A DNA stretch of 64,000 nucleotides, taken from the NCBI RefSeq assembly GCF_022605725.1, contig NC_065551.1:28830001-28894000 (forward strand), read 5' to 3'. Origin of the DNA: Anthonomus grandis grandis. Taxonomy: Eukaryota > Arthropoda > Insecta > Coleoptera > Curculionidae. Position 1 is the stretch's first letter; each line of letters begins with the position of its first letter. Shown one piece after another: positions 44,541 to 57,539 of the stretch. The notes below the pieces were generated by a model. That model was not told the DNA's origin. It was given only the letters and a program-made list of their open reading frames with translations, and made no database searches. The position numbers and the translations under genes were made by a program.

Positions 44541-44748
44541 TAGGATATCAGTGCGGGTTTTTTTAAAGGTATTTATTACAAATATAAATTAAAGGTATTT
44601 TATATTTTTAGTTAATTAAATTTTGGTTTTTGTATTAAACCAGTGCAGTACCAGTTAAAAATAAAGTGATAGCGGTTCGTTTTAGGTATAGTCGCTATGC
44701 TGATTTTATTTATTATTAATATCTTTTTTTTCATTCATAATATATGTT

Positions 44749-44755
<7 letters not shown>
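44541..44755. other. AT-rich non-coding sequence
   Basis: Nothing recognised. Confidence 0.4.

Positions 44756-44789
<34 letters not shown>
44756..44789. repeat. (AT)17 microsatellite
   Basis: Uninterrupted AT dinucleotides for about 34 bases, followed by GCGATCGC. Confidence 0.9.
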
Positions 44790-44792
<3 letters not shown>

Positions 44793-45690
44793 ATCGCTGT
44801 CAAGTATTTTTATTTCTTCACTCGTTTTAATTTTTTGATATATGTTTTAAACTGTGCCATTTTATAAGTCAAATATCAAGATAAGAAGATTGTCATATTG
44901 TTGCGAGTCCTATTATGTACATTCGATAGTATGCAGGCTGTTTTAGGTCAGAGGCTTTTAGGTCTTTAATAATGTAAGTAAACCAAATCAAATTTTCACA
45001 GTCTTGATTCTCGCTAATCTGTTTTTGATTTCAATAAAAAAAATTGGCATTTTTATTGACGTAACTTTTTATCTAAGTAACGGAATAATATTAACTATTG
45101 ACTTAATTTCTAAAAAAGAAATTAATATCAATATTTATGTTTTTTTTTGAGAACTCTTAAAGCTCTTAAAATTTCTCTTATCTATTTTTTTTCTCAGTCA
45201 TATTTATAAAAATTATTTAAAATGTTATCAACATGATATATCCAATAAAAATATTTACAAAAGATGGTAACATAAACCTATTAAGTATTTTACCATAATT
45301 TCTTAAATAGGCTATTTATCTTATATAAAAATGAGGTTATGTCATAAATCATTTTCCAGTACAGATAAATCTTAGCTTAAAATACAGTACAAAAATAACG
45401 CACACACACAATATACTAGTAAAGAAAATAATATAAATAAAAAATCTAGTAATTATTAAAAACTAAAAAACTATTGGTAGAATAACACTGGACAATAACT
45501 AAAAGCATTAGCAACCCTGAAACAGCAATGACAACTTTTTCGAAAGTTTTCACTAAGCCAGAAAACTGTTCAAATTTTCCTCTTCACTTGGGAATAGGGT
45601 AAACCTGAAAAGAAAACTGATCATGAACTATAATATAGATTATATAAAAAACTAGAGTTATTTCTTTCTAATCTCTTTGAGAATGATTGA
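44790..45690. other. AT-rich non-coding sequence
   Basis: Nothing recognised apart from a short CACACACA run near 45400. Confidence 0.4.
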
Positions 45691-45699
45691 CGATTTTTT

Positions 45700-46030
45700 C
45701 ATAAAATATAGAATTTAAATATGAGTTAAAAGAATGCATGAATCAAATTGCTAAAATAATAGACAAAAAGAGTCTTCTATAAAACAGAAATTTAAAGACT
45801 AATGAAGATAGTTTGGATAACAGTCATATTAAAGTTGATAATCACTACGGGAAAGCTTTTGAATTTTTTTTTTAAATTTTCAAAATCATAATATATGCCT
45901 TCAAAAAAATATAGTTCGTCTTCGTTTTTATTCCCAATTACTAAAAATGAAGTAAATAAACGTATTCAAAATCTTAAAAACAGAAGTTGTCCGGGTATTG
46001 ATGGTATATCTGCTGCACAAATTTAAAAAA
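45700..46030 (+). pseudogene. second non-LTR retrotransposon fragment: start of reverse transcriptase
   Basis: In the frame of 45931 the sequence reads FPITKNEVNKRIQNL, then KNRSCPGIDGISAAQI (PGIDGIS at 45991-46011), ending at a TAA (46024-46026). The E-V...I..L...PGIDGIS pattern is the start of LINE reverse transcriptases. About 200 bases upstream there are degenerate traces in shifted frames (ELKECMNQIAKIIDKK). It covers the same protein region as the fragment at about 42.5 kb but with a different sequence, so it belongs to another element. Confidence 0.55.
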
Positions 46031-48185
46031 AACCTATGTAAAAATTTTACAATCCCTACTCCACGTAACAAGCAAAATTTATGATACAACAGGGCAAGTA
46101 CATTTTTTTCATACATTGTTCATAAATTAAATGGCTTATGTGTCAGCTTCAGTGATAATACTATTTAGAATTTTTAAATTTTATCAAAAGTAATTTACTA
46201 GGACTTTTAAATAATTAAATCCCTATATGATACGCATTCAAAAATTGCGATTTATTAAATTATAATAGCATAAGGAACCGCTACACTAAAATTCCTTGAC
46301 AAAATTGACATATTATTATAAATCTTAATTTAAAAAATCTATGTCTAAATGCAATTTATGTATTTTGAGTTTTAATTTATAAATAATTAGGATATTTAAC
46401 TGAGTTTTGTCTTTTAAAACTTAATTCTTAAAAATTGTATCAAGTAAATCGGTTTTCTGTCTCTAGAATAACACCTTGGAAATATTTTAAAGAATTTATC
46501 CATATGAGGAGGTTCTCTATAGTTAAAAGAATAGTAGTTTCAATAATCTTTTAGTTTTTAAACAAGAGATTTTTGCTTGTAGTAGGTTTACAAAAAATTA
46601 TCGTAAGTCAGTATATTTGGCAAACTTGATGCTTTGCAAGAAACTTTTTTCATCATATATGCAGCAGCACTTTTTCAAAAAACTAGCCACTCGTTCCGCT
46701 ACTTCACTATTTTTTAACTCCTAATATTCCTTTATAATATAAAATCCACCATGTTTAAAATAACCGTTTATTTAAAGATCTACGTCAATTTTAATAATTT
46801 GTTTTCAAATATAAAGTAAAATATGTATGGGTTTATTATTTTCTCATACAAGCAGCACAGATTTACCTTTCAAAATTGTATGATAAACCTTTTCCCTTAC
46901 AATGTTTTTCAATAAGTGTCATGTAACCATTTGTCATGCTTTTAACCTCAATCTTAAGTACATATTTGCCGCTGAACAAATTTCATTAAGGAACCGATCC
47001 ATCACTTCATAGGTTTGTATGGCCCGTTGGCGTGCTTAAAGCTCCCCTTACTCTGTATGTGGAAATGCTAGGTGTCGTCTTGCGTCACATTTAATTCTAT
47101 ATCCCGCAGTAATTGAATGTTAAACAGTTTTTGCTTTATTACTTAATAAATATCTTATAATTAAAATATTAAGAATTATAATTAAAAAAGTTTAACATCT
47201 TTGAATATTTAAAGGTCGTATTGTACCTAGAAGTGCTAAAAATTTACTCAAACTCACGCAAAAATTAAATTTAAACTTATTACATTAAAAAATGTCCAGA
47301 GCCAATTTGCAATAAATTATCGGCATTATTTTATTCCAAAAATTATTTATAAAAATTAAAATTAATGAAATATTCTAACCAAGTCAATCCAGAGTGCATG
47401 TTAATTTAATCCGAGTAATTGATAAAAAATTTCAAAACTTAGATATTCAGTTACATGATTAACCGTTTCTTTATAGAGAAAATCTGTTTTTCTTTTAATA
47501 GATTCGTTTTTTGCTTTTCATTATGAGACTATTTAAGACCACTTTTCCGAAATAAAAAGAACTAAAGAGACAATCCACATATCTTGCTTTAGAAAAGACC
47601 TGAGAACAGTTTTAAAAATGGTACGATATTCCTGATATGATAAACAAATTTTTAAGTTACTTTATTTATATATTTTAGAAAATGCTATGTTCCTATTATA
47701 GTTTTATTTAATTGGCCAAAGAACTTTATTATTATAAACGTCTATCCAATTCTTTTTATGCTGAAAAACTATTGAATATATATTAACGATAGGCCTTGAA
47801 AAATAAATGTTTCAGTGCTTTTACAGATATCATGAAACATCAACCAATTAGCTAATACTTTCAGTATATTTCATTAAAGGACTCTGATTATTTAAATAAA
47901 GAAATAATTACAGTGGCTGCCTCTTTCATAGTTTGAAAGTAGCAAAAGTGATCTTTACGCGTCAAAAAATTACTATAAATAAATTCTTTATACTGATAAG
48001 ACAATTCTGAGGTAAAAATTATAAGAAAATGATGATCACTATTGAGATATATGCCTGGCCAATTACTTTTTATGATTTCAAAATATTCAGACATTATCAA
48101 CCAACAAAAAAACATAAGCAAAGCCTTGAGTTAAAGAAAGAATGACAATTTTTCACCAATTTGTCACTTGCTAAAAGAAGAGATC
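46031..48185. other. AT-rich sequence, with a GC-richer patch at about 46930-47110
   Basis: On the minus strand 46560-47110 stays partly open in several frames (for example LIEKHCKGKGLSYNF), which might be an old transposon relic, but I recognise no family. Nothing else. Confidence 0.3.
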
Positions 48186-48190
48186 CACGT

Positions 48191-48222
48191 AATCACCCAA
48201 AATCAAAATCACCCAAAATCAA
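48191..48222 (+). repeat. 16-bp tandem duplication
   Basis: AATCACCCAAAATCAA occurs twice in direct succession. Confidence 0.85.
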
Positions 48223-48230
48223 AAACCGCA

Positions 48231-48279
48231 GAGGTATGTTATTTTTAATAAATGATATTTATTAAAAATAACATACCTC
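48231..48279. repeat. perfect palindrome, 23-bp arms
   Basis: From GAGGTATGTT to AACATACCTC the two 23-base arms are perfectly complementary around a 3-base centre (GAT). The inner part (AAATGATATTTATTAAAAATA) is repeated directly at about 48284-48304. The lack of any mismatch points to recent origin or maintenance. Confidence 0.85.
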
Positions 48280-48304
48280 TTTCTTTAAATGATATTTATT
48301 AAAA

Positions 48305-50118
48305 ATAAATTATGACTGTGTGTTTTCTTTGTCTCTTTTTTTTTCTTTCGTCAATTTCTTTTGCCAATTTTGAATAAATTAAACAAAAAAAATTAATTAC
48401 ATTAACAATTTCCTAAGATTTTCTTTATTCAAGTCCTAGTTTTAACTAAAATATATACTGAAGATAGAGCATTCTGTAACAATTTGGATAATTACATTAC
48501 GTTAACTCTAAAGTTAATTGTTAATTAGAATTTTTCGTTTTTTTTATTTACTTTTAGTATATCTGTTTATATTGGTTTGACCAACAAATTTGTATTACGT
48601 TAAAAAGATAACATTAGCAGTTCTACTACTCCCTCTTCCTACAATTCGAATTAAATCAAACGTAGATTATATATTACTTATTATTTTATGTAATATGTAA
48701 ATTTCACGCCTATTATTTATTATTTTAAATGATATGGTAACATTTTTATTCGCAAGAAATTCATTTTAGTGAATTACTCAACCGATTATTTAATAGTGTA
48801 TTCTTAATTCTTCGCAAACCTCAGCCGTTAAAAAATTAAAGCAGTTTGAATTTTATAAATTCATATTGTCACATAAAACATTTATTTAAATATTTGTTTA
48901 AACAATTCCATTTTTAATTTAAACACTAAATTTAGGATTCCCTTACTTTATGCAAAATTAATATATATATATTTTTTTATACGATGATATTTTCCCCGTC
49001 GAGAGTAAAATGGGAGACATTTTCATTTTCCAGTGAACCCGCACATTTGCCAATTTATTTTCATTATTTCATTAAACAGAAAGCATGTTTACCCTTACAA
49101 ATTGAAACAAAACCTCCATTAGCGTCACAGTAATTTCACTCAGGAATATGTTATGGTTTTGACAGGTCTTTTTTTGTATAATATTCTTTGTATTTATTGT
49201 GTATGACATCAAAGAAAAATAAATTCGAATAATATTTTAATAAATTTTATAAATATAAAATAAAAAAGTAGTAAAAAAGGGAGTAAATATTAATAAAAAA
49301 TTAGGTTAGTTATTACTAAGATACTTTCTTCAAATTTTTCTTAATAATTATTAGACACGGTACAATTAAAATATAAAATTAAAAAGAACATATGAAATAG
49401 ATTATTTATTTTGGAAATTATATTATGGCAAGAACTCTATAATTAAAAAATTATCGTTTATATAAGTATTAAAATAGTAAGTAATTGTGCTTCACGTAAT
49501 ATTATAATCCTATAAAATAATTGATTATGCATAACTTAAATGGGCAACATGACGAGATGTTTAAAAAAGGTCTTTAATTTTTTTATCAAATGCTACTAGA
49601 TAAACACAAATTTTATTTTAACGACAAAACTCAAATAAGAAAATTAAATTGTTAAAGTCTAATTGGTTAATTTTTTTCATGTGGTTTTAATAAATCCTGA
49701 TATCAAAGTTACAACTTATAGGGTTAATTTTAAAATCGTAAGTAATTATGACACGATTTTGCCACTAATTAATTTAACTCTTAATTACTCGGAACAATTA
49801 CATGTTAGTTTTGTTTATTGTTTGAGAATTTAAGTCGTTACAAATTAGAACTCTTTAAAGTAGGGCCTAAAGAAGCCCTTTGAGAGCGGCATTTTTTAAT
49901 TATTTTATGCAGAAGAAAACAAATTAAATTTATGTTATATGAAACTAAATTAAACACTCTAGGGCTGGCAGAACTCATTTTCAATATTTTTTGCACCTGT
50001 GTGGTTTTAGATTTATTCAATTTTGTAATCTTACAGTTAAATATTATATTCCAATAATTCTTATTTTTTATTTAGTCATTGTTTCCGTTTATGGTAAACC
50101 CATGTATTGTATTTAAAG
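48305..50118. other. AT-rich non-coding sequence, slightly GC-richer at 48990-49160
   Basis: Nothing recognised beyond composition. Confidence 0.35.
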
Positions 50119-50120
50119 TA

Positions 50121-50155
50121 TAGGGTATCCCAATAGGAACGCACGTTTTGAATTG
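50121..50155 (+). repeat. left terminal inverted repeat of the mariner-like element
   Basis: About 35 bases, inverted partner of 51262-51296 with roughly 80-85 per cent identity. Confidence 0.8.
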
Positions 50156-50229
50156 CGCAGCATTCTTTTTTTATCGCAGTATGTCAAAAAAAACTGAAAA
50201 GACTAATAAACAGTTTGCGATTAGTAGCC

Positions 50230-51191
50230 ATGGAACGATATACGGTCGAACAACGAATTATTATTGTTAAAACACACTACAAATATGGAGAATATTTTGC
50301 GGAAACAGTTCGTAAATTGCGGGGCATTTTTGGTCCACACGATGCACCAAATCACACGACCGTCCAAAGACTAATTGATAAATTTGAACAAAATGGTTCT
50401 GTCGTGGCTGTTGCACATTTCGAAGAGTACTACCCACCGAATTCTAACAAAAGATCTTCATTTACATGCCTATAAGATTCAATTGACGCAAGAATTAAAG
50501 CCAGTGGACCATGCGACGCGCCGTACATTTTCTTCTTGAATATTGCAAAAACAACAAATAGATGTCTATTTTTCGAAAAAAATGTTGTTTACCGATGAGG
50601 CACACTTTTACCTTAATGGCTTTGTTAATAAACAAAATTGCCGAATTTGGGGCAAAGAAAATCCTAGAGTCATTCATGAGAAGAAAATGCATCCATCAAG
50701 AGTCACTGTTTGGTGCGGACTTTAGACAGGTGAAGTAATTGGCCCGTACTTCTTAGAGGACGACGCTGAAAATGCAGTTACCGTGAACAGCGAACGCTAT
50801 CGTAATATGCTCACTGAGTTTTTATGGCCTCAATTGGATGGTATGGATACGGGCGGTATGTGGTACTAACAGGATGGTGTCACACTACACGTGAAGTAAT
50901 TCAATTGTTGCAAAGAAAGTTTCCCGGTCGTGTCATTTTACGGAATGGAGACCAGAACTGGCCCGCAAGATCATGCGATTTAACGCCTTGTGACTTTTTT
51001 CTTTTTTAAAATCCCTCGTATACGCTAATAACCCAACAACAATTCCACAGTTAAAAAACGAAATTAGACGTATTATTAGCAAAATTGGGACGCAATTATT
51101 CAAAAATGTAATTGAAAATTTCTCAAAACGAATAAGAGTCTGTCACGAAAGTCGGGGCGGCCATTTGCCAGATATTATTTTTCACGTTTAA
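50230..51191 (+). pseudogene. mariner-like transposase, broken
   Basis: It starts MERYTVEQRIIIVKTHYKYG, a helix-turn-helix N-terminus of the type annotated as DUF4817 in insect mariner-like elements. Near 50440 there is an internal deletion and a frame change; stops follow at 50537, 50723 and 50867. Catalytic motifs are FTDEAHF (first D at 50594), QDG (second D at 50873) and DLTPCDF (third D at 50992). In this copy the last two are 119 bases apart across a small frame-shifting deletion; comparison with the family pattern suggests an original spacing near 41 residues (DD41D type), unlike the usual mariner DD34D. After another shift near 51005 the C-terminus reads to a stop at 51189-51191. Not functional. 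Confidence 0.85.
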
Positions 51192-51261
51192 TTGCAGTGT
51201 ATTAGCTTCACATTAAAATATAAATAACACTCAGTTTAAAATAAATTATGACTTTTATTTA

Positions 51262-51296
51262 CCAATTAAAACGTGCGCTCTTATTAGGACACCCTT
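51262..51296 (-). repeat. right terminal inverted repeat of the mariner-like element
   Basis: Partner of 50121-50155, followed by the TA target site. Confidence 0.8.
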
Positions 51297-51298
51297 TA

Positions 51299-52479
51299 TA
51301 TTGCTCTATTCATATTTATCTCTGTTTTCATATATGAAACTATAACACATTCGTAACTAATAACTGCTAATGCTCATTGATAGCCTAATATGCAAACATA
51401 AACCATCACTATTAATTTTACTCCTGTAAGCAGATCTATTATCACGCAACTTCCAAGCAGCTTCTGAATACTGCACTACCTCCCCTAAGACGTTCAACCG
51501 GGCGCTACTTAGCGGCAAACAACAGAACTGAATAAAAGGGGGTACATGCTGTAAATTTCCTTGAGACATCTATATAAACTTGACGCTATTGTTCTGGAAC
51601 TTAATTAATCTTCTCTACCCTTATTTAAACCGTAATTACAACCTAATAATATATTTCTGGGAATGCTAGCTATTATCTAGCGATGTATTATTTCTTTAAG
51701 ATTATGGTTGTTAAAGACTATTGTGTAAGATCTGTTGGTTTTTGAAGGTTAGTAATATCGATGTAAAGTTCATCATTCCTATATGGACTTTAAATAAAAT
51801 AGAGTAATATAGTTGTATAAAGGGCAATCAAATTACAAATATAGAGAAAACGTAATATAATGTATTTGGTACCTAAAATAAAGTCGAACAAGCAAATAGG
51901 CAATATAGTTATAAGTGATTTTGCCTTTTGTTGTATTAGTTTTTGCTAGCACAAGCACTTTCTTATTTAACAAATTAATAATATTTTTTAATTACGAAAT
52001 ATTAAAATAAAAACAGTCAAATTTTATTAAAAGTACTAAACAAAAGATGAATAATACATGTAAAAGAAGATGTACAAGTATTGTGTAAATAAATACTCTT
52101 AACCTTATATATTCATATTGAGGTAAACCAAACATCTTTTAACGATTTAATACACAAAAATATACGTTATTATACCTTGTTATTGTACCCTTAATTATTT
52201 CTTGTCTATGAATAGTTAAAAACTATGTTTATGACTTGTGTAAACTATAAATATTATATTTTTAAATGACACGAAATAAGGCTTACTTAAGCTATTTATA
52301 TTGTGTGTCTCCTTTTCTTAATATAACTAATAATTTAAAAAAGGCGATGTTAAAATATTTATGTATAAGCGCATTTATATTTTTTTTATCATTATAAGGC
52401 ACTTTTCTAACAGTCTTTGGATGTTGAGAATAAATGAATTTATAATTAACAGCTGATCATCATCATCACATTGGTAAAT
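51299..52479. other. non-coding; GC-richer patch at 51400-51600
   Basis: The patch contains a 70-codon minus-strand frame (51569-51357) without a recognisable domain. The rest is AT-rich. Confidence 0.3.
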
Positions 52480-55400
52480 AGCATAACTTAATTGGATATA
52501 AGTGCAAGACTAAACATCCACTATTAACTAAATAGAAGCAATGATTTCTAATTAAATTACTTGAAAAATTATATGCTTAAAAACTTGCTCTTTTTACATT
52601 TAAAGTATCTGCCTTTTCAATCATTTTTTCCTTCTTTTTACCACTTAAGTAAAGGCATGTTTCCAATGTTCTAATGAAAAAAGTTAGGATTATTAAAATT
52701 AACGATAAGAACCAGACACTGATAAGTTTGTTAAAAATGATCGGCCTGGTCGTGACATAATTCAAAATTAGTTTCCCTCCTGTATTAAGGTAATCCTGTT
52801 CTTAGAATAAAAAGGGAAAAATTAGGTTAGATAATTATGATTAAATTAAAAATGAAAAGTAAAAAGCTCTTATTTTCAGATTTTAAGATTTTTGGGTTTT
52901 AGGCATTTTTATTTAATTAAAAATATGATAAATTATGTTATAGATATCACAATTATTAATGCATAACCTAATTGGAAGTGCCATTCCTTTATTGATTTAA
53001 AACTGAAATTTATCTAGATCGCAGTCCTTTTAAAAAGTTAAAGAAACTACAGCTGTATTGTTAATTAAAAAATTTATTAAAAGTCAGTAGAGGTTTTTAT
53101 AATTTCCTGTAAAATAGTTTAGCCTTTTAAAGAATCAAAGTGTACATGGCTTAAGAACTAAGGTCCACGGGTTCTATACTAATGTTTTATCTGTATTATT
53201 CTTATAACTGGTTTATGCTTGACAAGAGGTTTTTATGATGCTGAGCTATTTGATGATAGGCATCAACACAGTTTTGAGATTTTGTTGCATGTTTTATAAT
53301 TCAGAGATTTTAATATAAAATTCTATGTTAAGAGTCGCTATAAGAAAAGTAAGATTTTAAATCAGTTCCTGAATATTTGTAATTTTAAACAAAATAATAT
53401 TGTGATAAGTTATGTAAGTGAAAAACTTGATTTAGTAATGGATGATGTTGGATTTACAGATTTTTGTAAATGTATTAATTCTCTGGTTAAAGAAGATGAT
53501 TATCATTTATGCTTGAACTTTTTTGCAGTTGTGTAACTCCATAATTTCTGCTAATATACAAGCATTCTTTGTCTATAACTGTTTAAAGGCGAATGATCTC
53601 TTATATTAATTAATTCGACTCCTAGATTAGGATTATTTACAAAATGAGAATATTGATAAAGCATTGTGAAAAGCTGTACCGTTGAAATAATTAAAAAATG
53701 AATAAATAGCAAAAGTGAGTAGAAGTACTCTAAATTACTTGCAATTCGTTTAATTAAAGAAATTAAGTTTATAAAAAATTGCAAAAAAATTAAAATCATG
53801 TTTATTTTTTAATTAATGCAGTTTAATTTGTGTATATGATCATTAAAATTAACTTGGCTAGCATGTCAAACTTATGATAGATCAGTTGACCATAATACAA
53901 ATGGAATTCAAGGCTTAAATATTTTGTCCATCGAAAAATCCTAACGAATTTACTATTGGTTAAGTATAAGTAAAAATTAGCAAATATAATTTTCATATTT
54001 GCTAAAACTTTTAGAGTATATTAGCTTTTTTCCAAAATTTCTATAATTCAATGAAAAGATTGTACAGCAGGAGCTTCAGGCATCTTAAATTGAATTAAAG
54101 TTTTCAATCAGGGCGATTTTCAACGAAAAATAAAAAACCTTTTTCGATGTACGTTCCAATACCCTATGCCTGATCAACGAAGAATTTTATCTGAAAGGAG
54201 GTAAATTAATTAAATTACTTAAAAAGTTATACTGGTGTAAAATGGCGAGGGGAGAACTTGCGATTGGTCTTGTTATTGTCAAAACGGCCGCTAAGACGTG
54301 TCTTTTCAAGCATTTTTTTCCTCCAATTTTAGTAAAAGCCGAGTTTTATTAAACTTAGGGAAAAAGTTCGAGGGTATTAAAATTGCCGGTAAAACCACCA
54401 ATAAGTTGCTTAAAAATGATCAGCCTTGTCGCGGCATAATTTAAATTAGTTTCTCTTATGCTAATGTAAATTTGGTCTTAAAATTCAATTAAAAAATGAT
54501 CAAGTAATCTCATTAAATTCATAATGAGCCAAAGTTAAAGTTCTTAAACAAATTATTTATTTTAACTTGTCAAGTATTTTTTTTATTTATATTGAGACTA
54601 CTTGCTACGTGCTGAGATATTGCTAAGATCATTGATATAAAAATATAGATTTAAAGTTACTATATAATTTCAAAATATTTACACCAGATCACTTTAGTCA
54701 AATGCATAACCTAATAGCATATGATACTCATTTTGATTTCAGATTTAGAAATTAAATCTGATCGTTACTTTAATTTAATTATTGTTTAATTATCAAGTAC
54801 ATTTTAAAGTTAAGCTTTATATTATATTTTTCAAAACTTTTGCAACTTGTTTTTTGTTCCTGACTTGGATAAGTTAGGTTTAGCCAACAAAGCGAAAGTC
54901 CATCCTCACTTAATCATAATATGACATGTCTCATGATAGTTATTTACTAAAAAATTACGTAACATTGCCTATCTCTCGCTGGTGTTCAGTTAAGACACAT
55001 ATAAAATATAAGTAAAATATTAATCCATTAATTCTAGTGTTTCAATAAACCATCTAGTAAATTAGGAATCAAAAAATAGTGTTAATAAACACCACCATAC
55101 GTAAAAAGGTGCAATGTTATATTAAAATGAGTTTGACAACTTGAGGTCGATAATTTACACAAGTTAAGTTTGTAGCAGCCTAAAATATGTAAACTTAAAT
55201 ATTAATTGCAATGAATAAATTAAATTGTTTAAAATTTGCAACTTTTATCATTAAAATCTAAAAGCTGCAAAATACCAAAATCACATATATATTTATAAAT
55301 TCAATTTATTTTAAATTAGATCATACTTAATTATCTATATCAGATGCATAACTTAATTGAATCCTATACTCCTTTTAAAAATAAATCCAATACAACTTGA

Positions 55401-56540
55401 AGTATTTTAAGATACTTTGGGACACTACATCTTAATTATTAACTATAAAGTTCATTTAAAAGTTATATATTATTTTTAAGAACTCTCCTAGAGCAATTTG
55501 GCTTTTTTTCTCAAAAACTTTTTCAATTCAATTAGAAAATAGTTATACAACAAGCGCTTTAGTAGTCCGAGATTTAATGAAACTTTTCAATCAGGACGAA
55601 TTCCTATGAAAAATAAAAAAAAAACAAATTCGTTGCTCGCCTCAATAACTCGTGCGTGATCAAGGAAGAATTTTATCTGAAAGGAGCTAAATTAATTTAA
55701 TTAGTTAAAAAGTGTAAAACAGCGAGTGGGAAAACTTACGGTTGGTCTTGTTATTATCAAAATGGCTGCCAAGATGTGTCTTTTCAATCGCTTTTTTCCC
55801 TCCGACTTTACTTAAAGCAGCTTTTAATGAAATAATGGAAAAAGTTGGAGGAGTATTAAAATTAACGATTAAAGCCAGACACCGGTAAGTTTGTTAAAAA
55901 TTATAGGTTTGATAGCGGAATAATTTAAATTAGCTTTTACAGACTAAAAAATGAGCAGGTAATCTCACTAAGTTTAAAATTAAAAGTTCTAATTATCAAA
56001 TTTTTAGGTTTTAGCATTAATAGTTTGTTTAAAATTGATCAAAAAATCTTTAACCATAAGTAGGTGTTAGGTACGAGTATTATGGTTTAGGTATTGATTC
56101 CAGAGACTAAATTAGGTTTCTTATTATTTAACGGTTAAAAATCCGAAAGCTGTTATTGGCCACATGCATAATTTCACTGCATCTGACACTCCTTTAATTT
56201 AAAAATAATAATAACTTAATCCAATAGAGCCTGAAATCATTTCAAATAGTCTACGGCACTAAAGCTTTATTATTGCTTTTTTAAATACTTCTACAGCAAC
56301 TTGCCTTTTTTCTCAAAACTTTTTAATCCAATCAAGAAATAATTATGCAACAAGCGCTTTAAGATTCCTAAATTGGACGAAAGTTTTCAATCAGGGCGAA
56401 TTTCAACAAAAAAATAAAAAATAAGTTTTTCGTGGCACGCTCGAATACCCCGTGCGTGCTCAACAAAGAATTTTATCAGAAAAAAGTAAAAATAATTAAA
56501 TTACTTAAAAAGTTATACAATGGTGACATGTATGTTAAAA
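52480..56540 (+). repeat. degenerate tandem/duplicated array, period ~0.8 kb (or ~1.5 kb)
   Basis: Blocks recur in one order and one orientation. Block A (GCATAAC.TAATTG, then ACTCCTTT) is at about 52483, 52960, 54705, 55345 and 56165. Block B (CAACAAGCGCTTTA, then TTTTCAATCAGGGCGA) is at about 54065, 55548 and 56347. Block C (AAGAATTTTATCTGAAAGGAG) is at about 54180, 55668 and 56467. Block D (TAAAATTAACGAT, then CCAGACAC.G.TAAGTTTG) is at about 52692, 54377 and 55860. Copies are diverged, some are truncated, and unique AT-rich sequence lies between. The B-C-D blocks are less AT-rich than the rest. No consistent protein is encoded; the frame at 56432-56629 lies partly in it. Confidence 0.6.
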
Positions 56541-57539
56541 ATGATTGGGGAGGATTCAAAATAAATTTACTTAGTTTGATTTGTGCTAAAATAAATCTGT
56601 TCTTGAAAAATGGAGCACTAATTTCATAAGGTCATTAGTTTAATTTAAACTGCTAAATTTACATTTATTTATGTGACTATCCTTAGCAATTAACTAATTA
56701 AAATAGAATAATATGGTAATAATACATATTGCCTTATGATAAAATAACAGCGTTTACATTTCAGATAAAATGGAAACAGATGCTCTTCAAAAAGGAATTG
56801 TAAAACTCGTTACGGTTAGCGAAACTCCATTAGGGTGTGTACTTAATACGATGACAACGCAGTTTTTCATTAAATTTTTTGCTATTTAGTACTGGAACAT
56901 TCCATTAAAGTCGGAAAGGTTTTGCAGTTTCATAAAAGACTGGGTATGCTCTTAGATAAAACTACAGGGGTAATTAAAAAAATACAATAGTAAAACTTTG
57001 GTAGTGTTTAATTTAATTTATATTTTTCTTTGCATTATTAATTTCAGTGATAAATTTAAAATCGACAAAATATAAGATTTCAATATGATTTAATTAAGTG
57101 AAGAAGAACGATTTAATTAAGTTAAGAAAGTTGTAATTAACATTGACTCAAGAAATAAGCATATAAGGTAAAAAATATTTAGAATTGTAAAATAGGTAAA
57201 TCAATAATTAATAATCAAGCTGAAACTTTAGTTATATGCTTAGTATATTTTTAGAACCAAAAAATAAGTTGTTGCTTTTGTGTGCAAAATGTATAATATA
57301 TATGAAAAAATAACATTTAATGGAAATAGCATAAATTAGTGGAATTGATTTTTTAAGATTTTGTTGAGTTAAGTTTTTAATTGGATTAACTGAATGTTAT
57401 ATATTTGAGAGACTTTTTTAAAATTTGCATTATAAACGGTAGTATAAATTATTTAAAATAATGACTGTTATTTTCGAAGTGTTCACTTAAATATTAGCTT
57501 ATCGTTAAATTAAAAATAATAAAGTTTAAGAAAAAAGTC
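56541..57539. other. AT-rich non-coding sequence
   Basis: Nothing recognised. Confidence 0.4.

Larger units (their letters stand above)
50119..51298 (+). mobile_element. mariner-like (Tc1/mariner) transposon, degenerate, with TA target sites
   Basis: The element runs from 50121 to 51296 between TA dinucleotides (50119-50120 and 51297-51298). Its ends are inverted repeats of about 34 bases: TAGGGTATCCCAATAGGAAC, then GCACGTTTTGAATTG at the left, and the inverse of AAGGGTGTCCTAATAAGAGC, then GCACGTTTTAATTGG at the right. A broken DDD transposase lies between. TA targets and these features fit the Tc1/mariner superfamily. Length about 1.18 kb; a full copy would be longer because part of the coding region is deleted. 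Confidence 0.88.

Noticed and set aside
46560..47110. Minus-strand open segments resembling a transposase relic
   Set aside because: I could not match them to any family, and segments in different frames may be chance.
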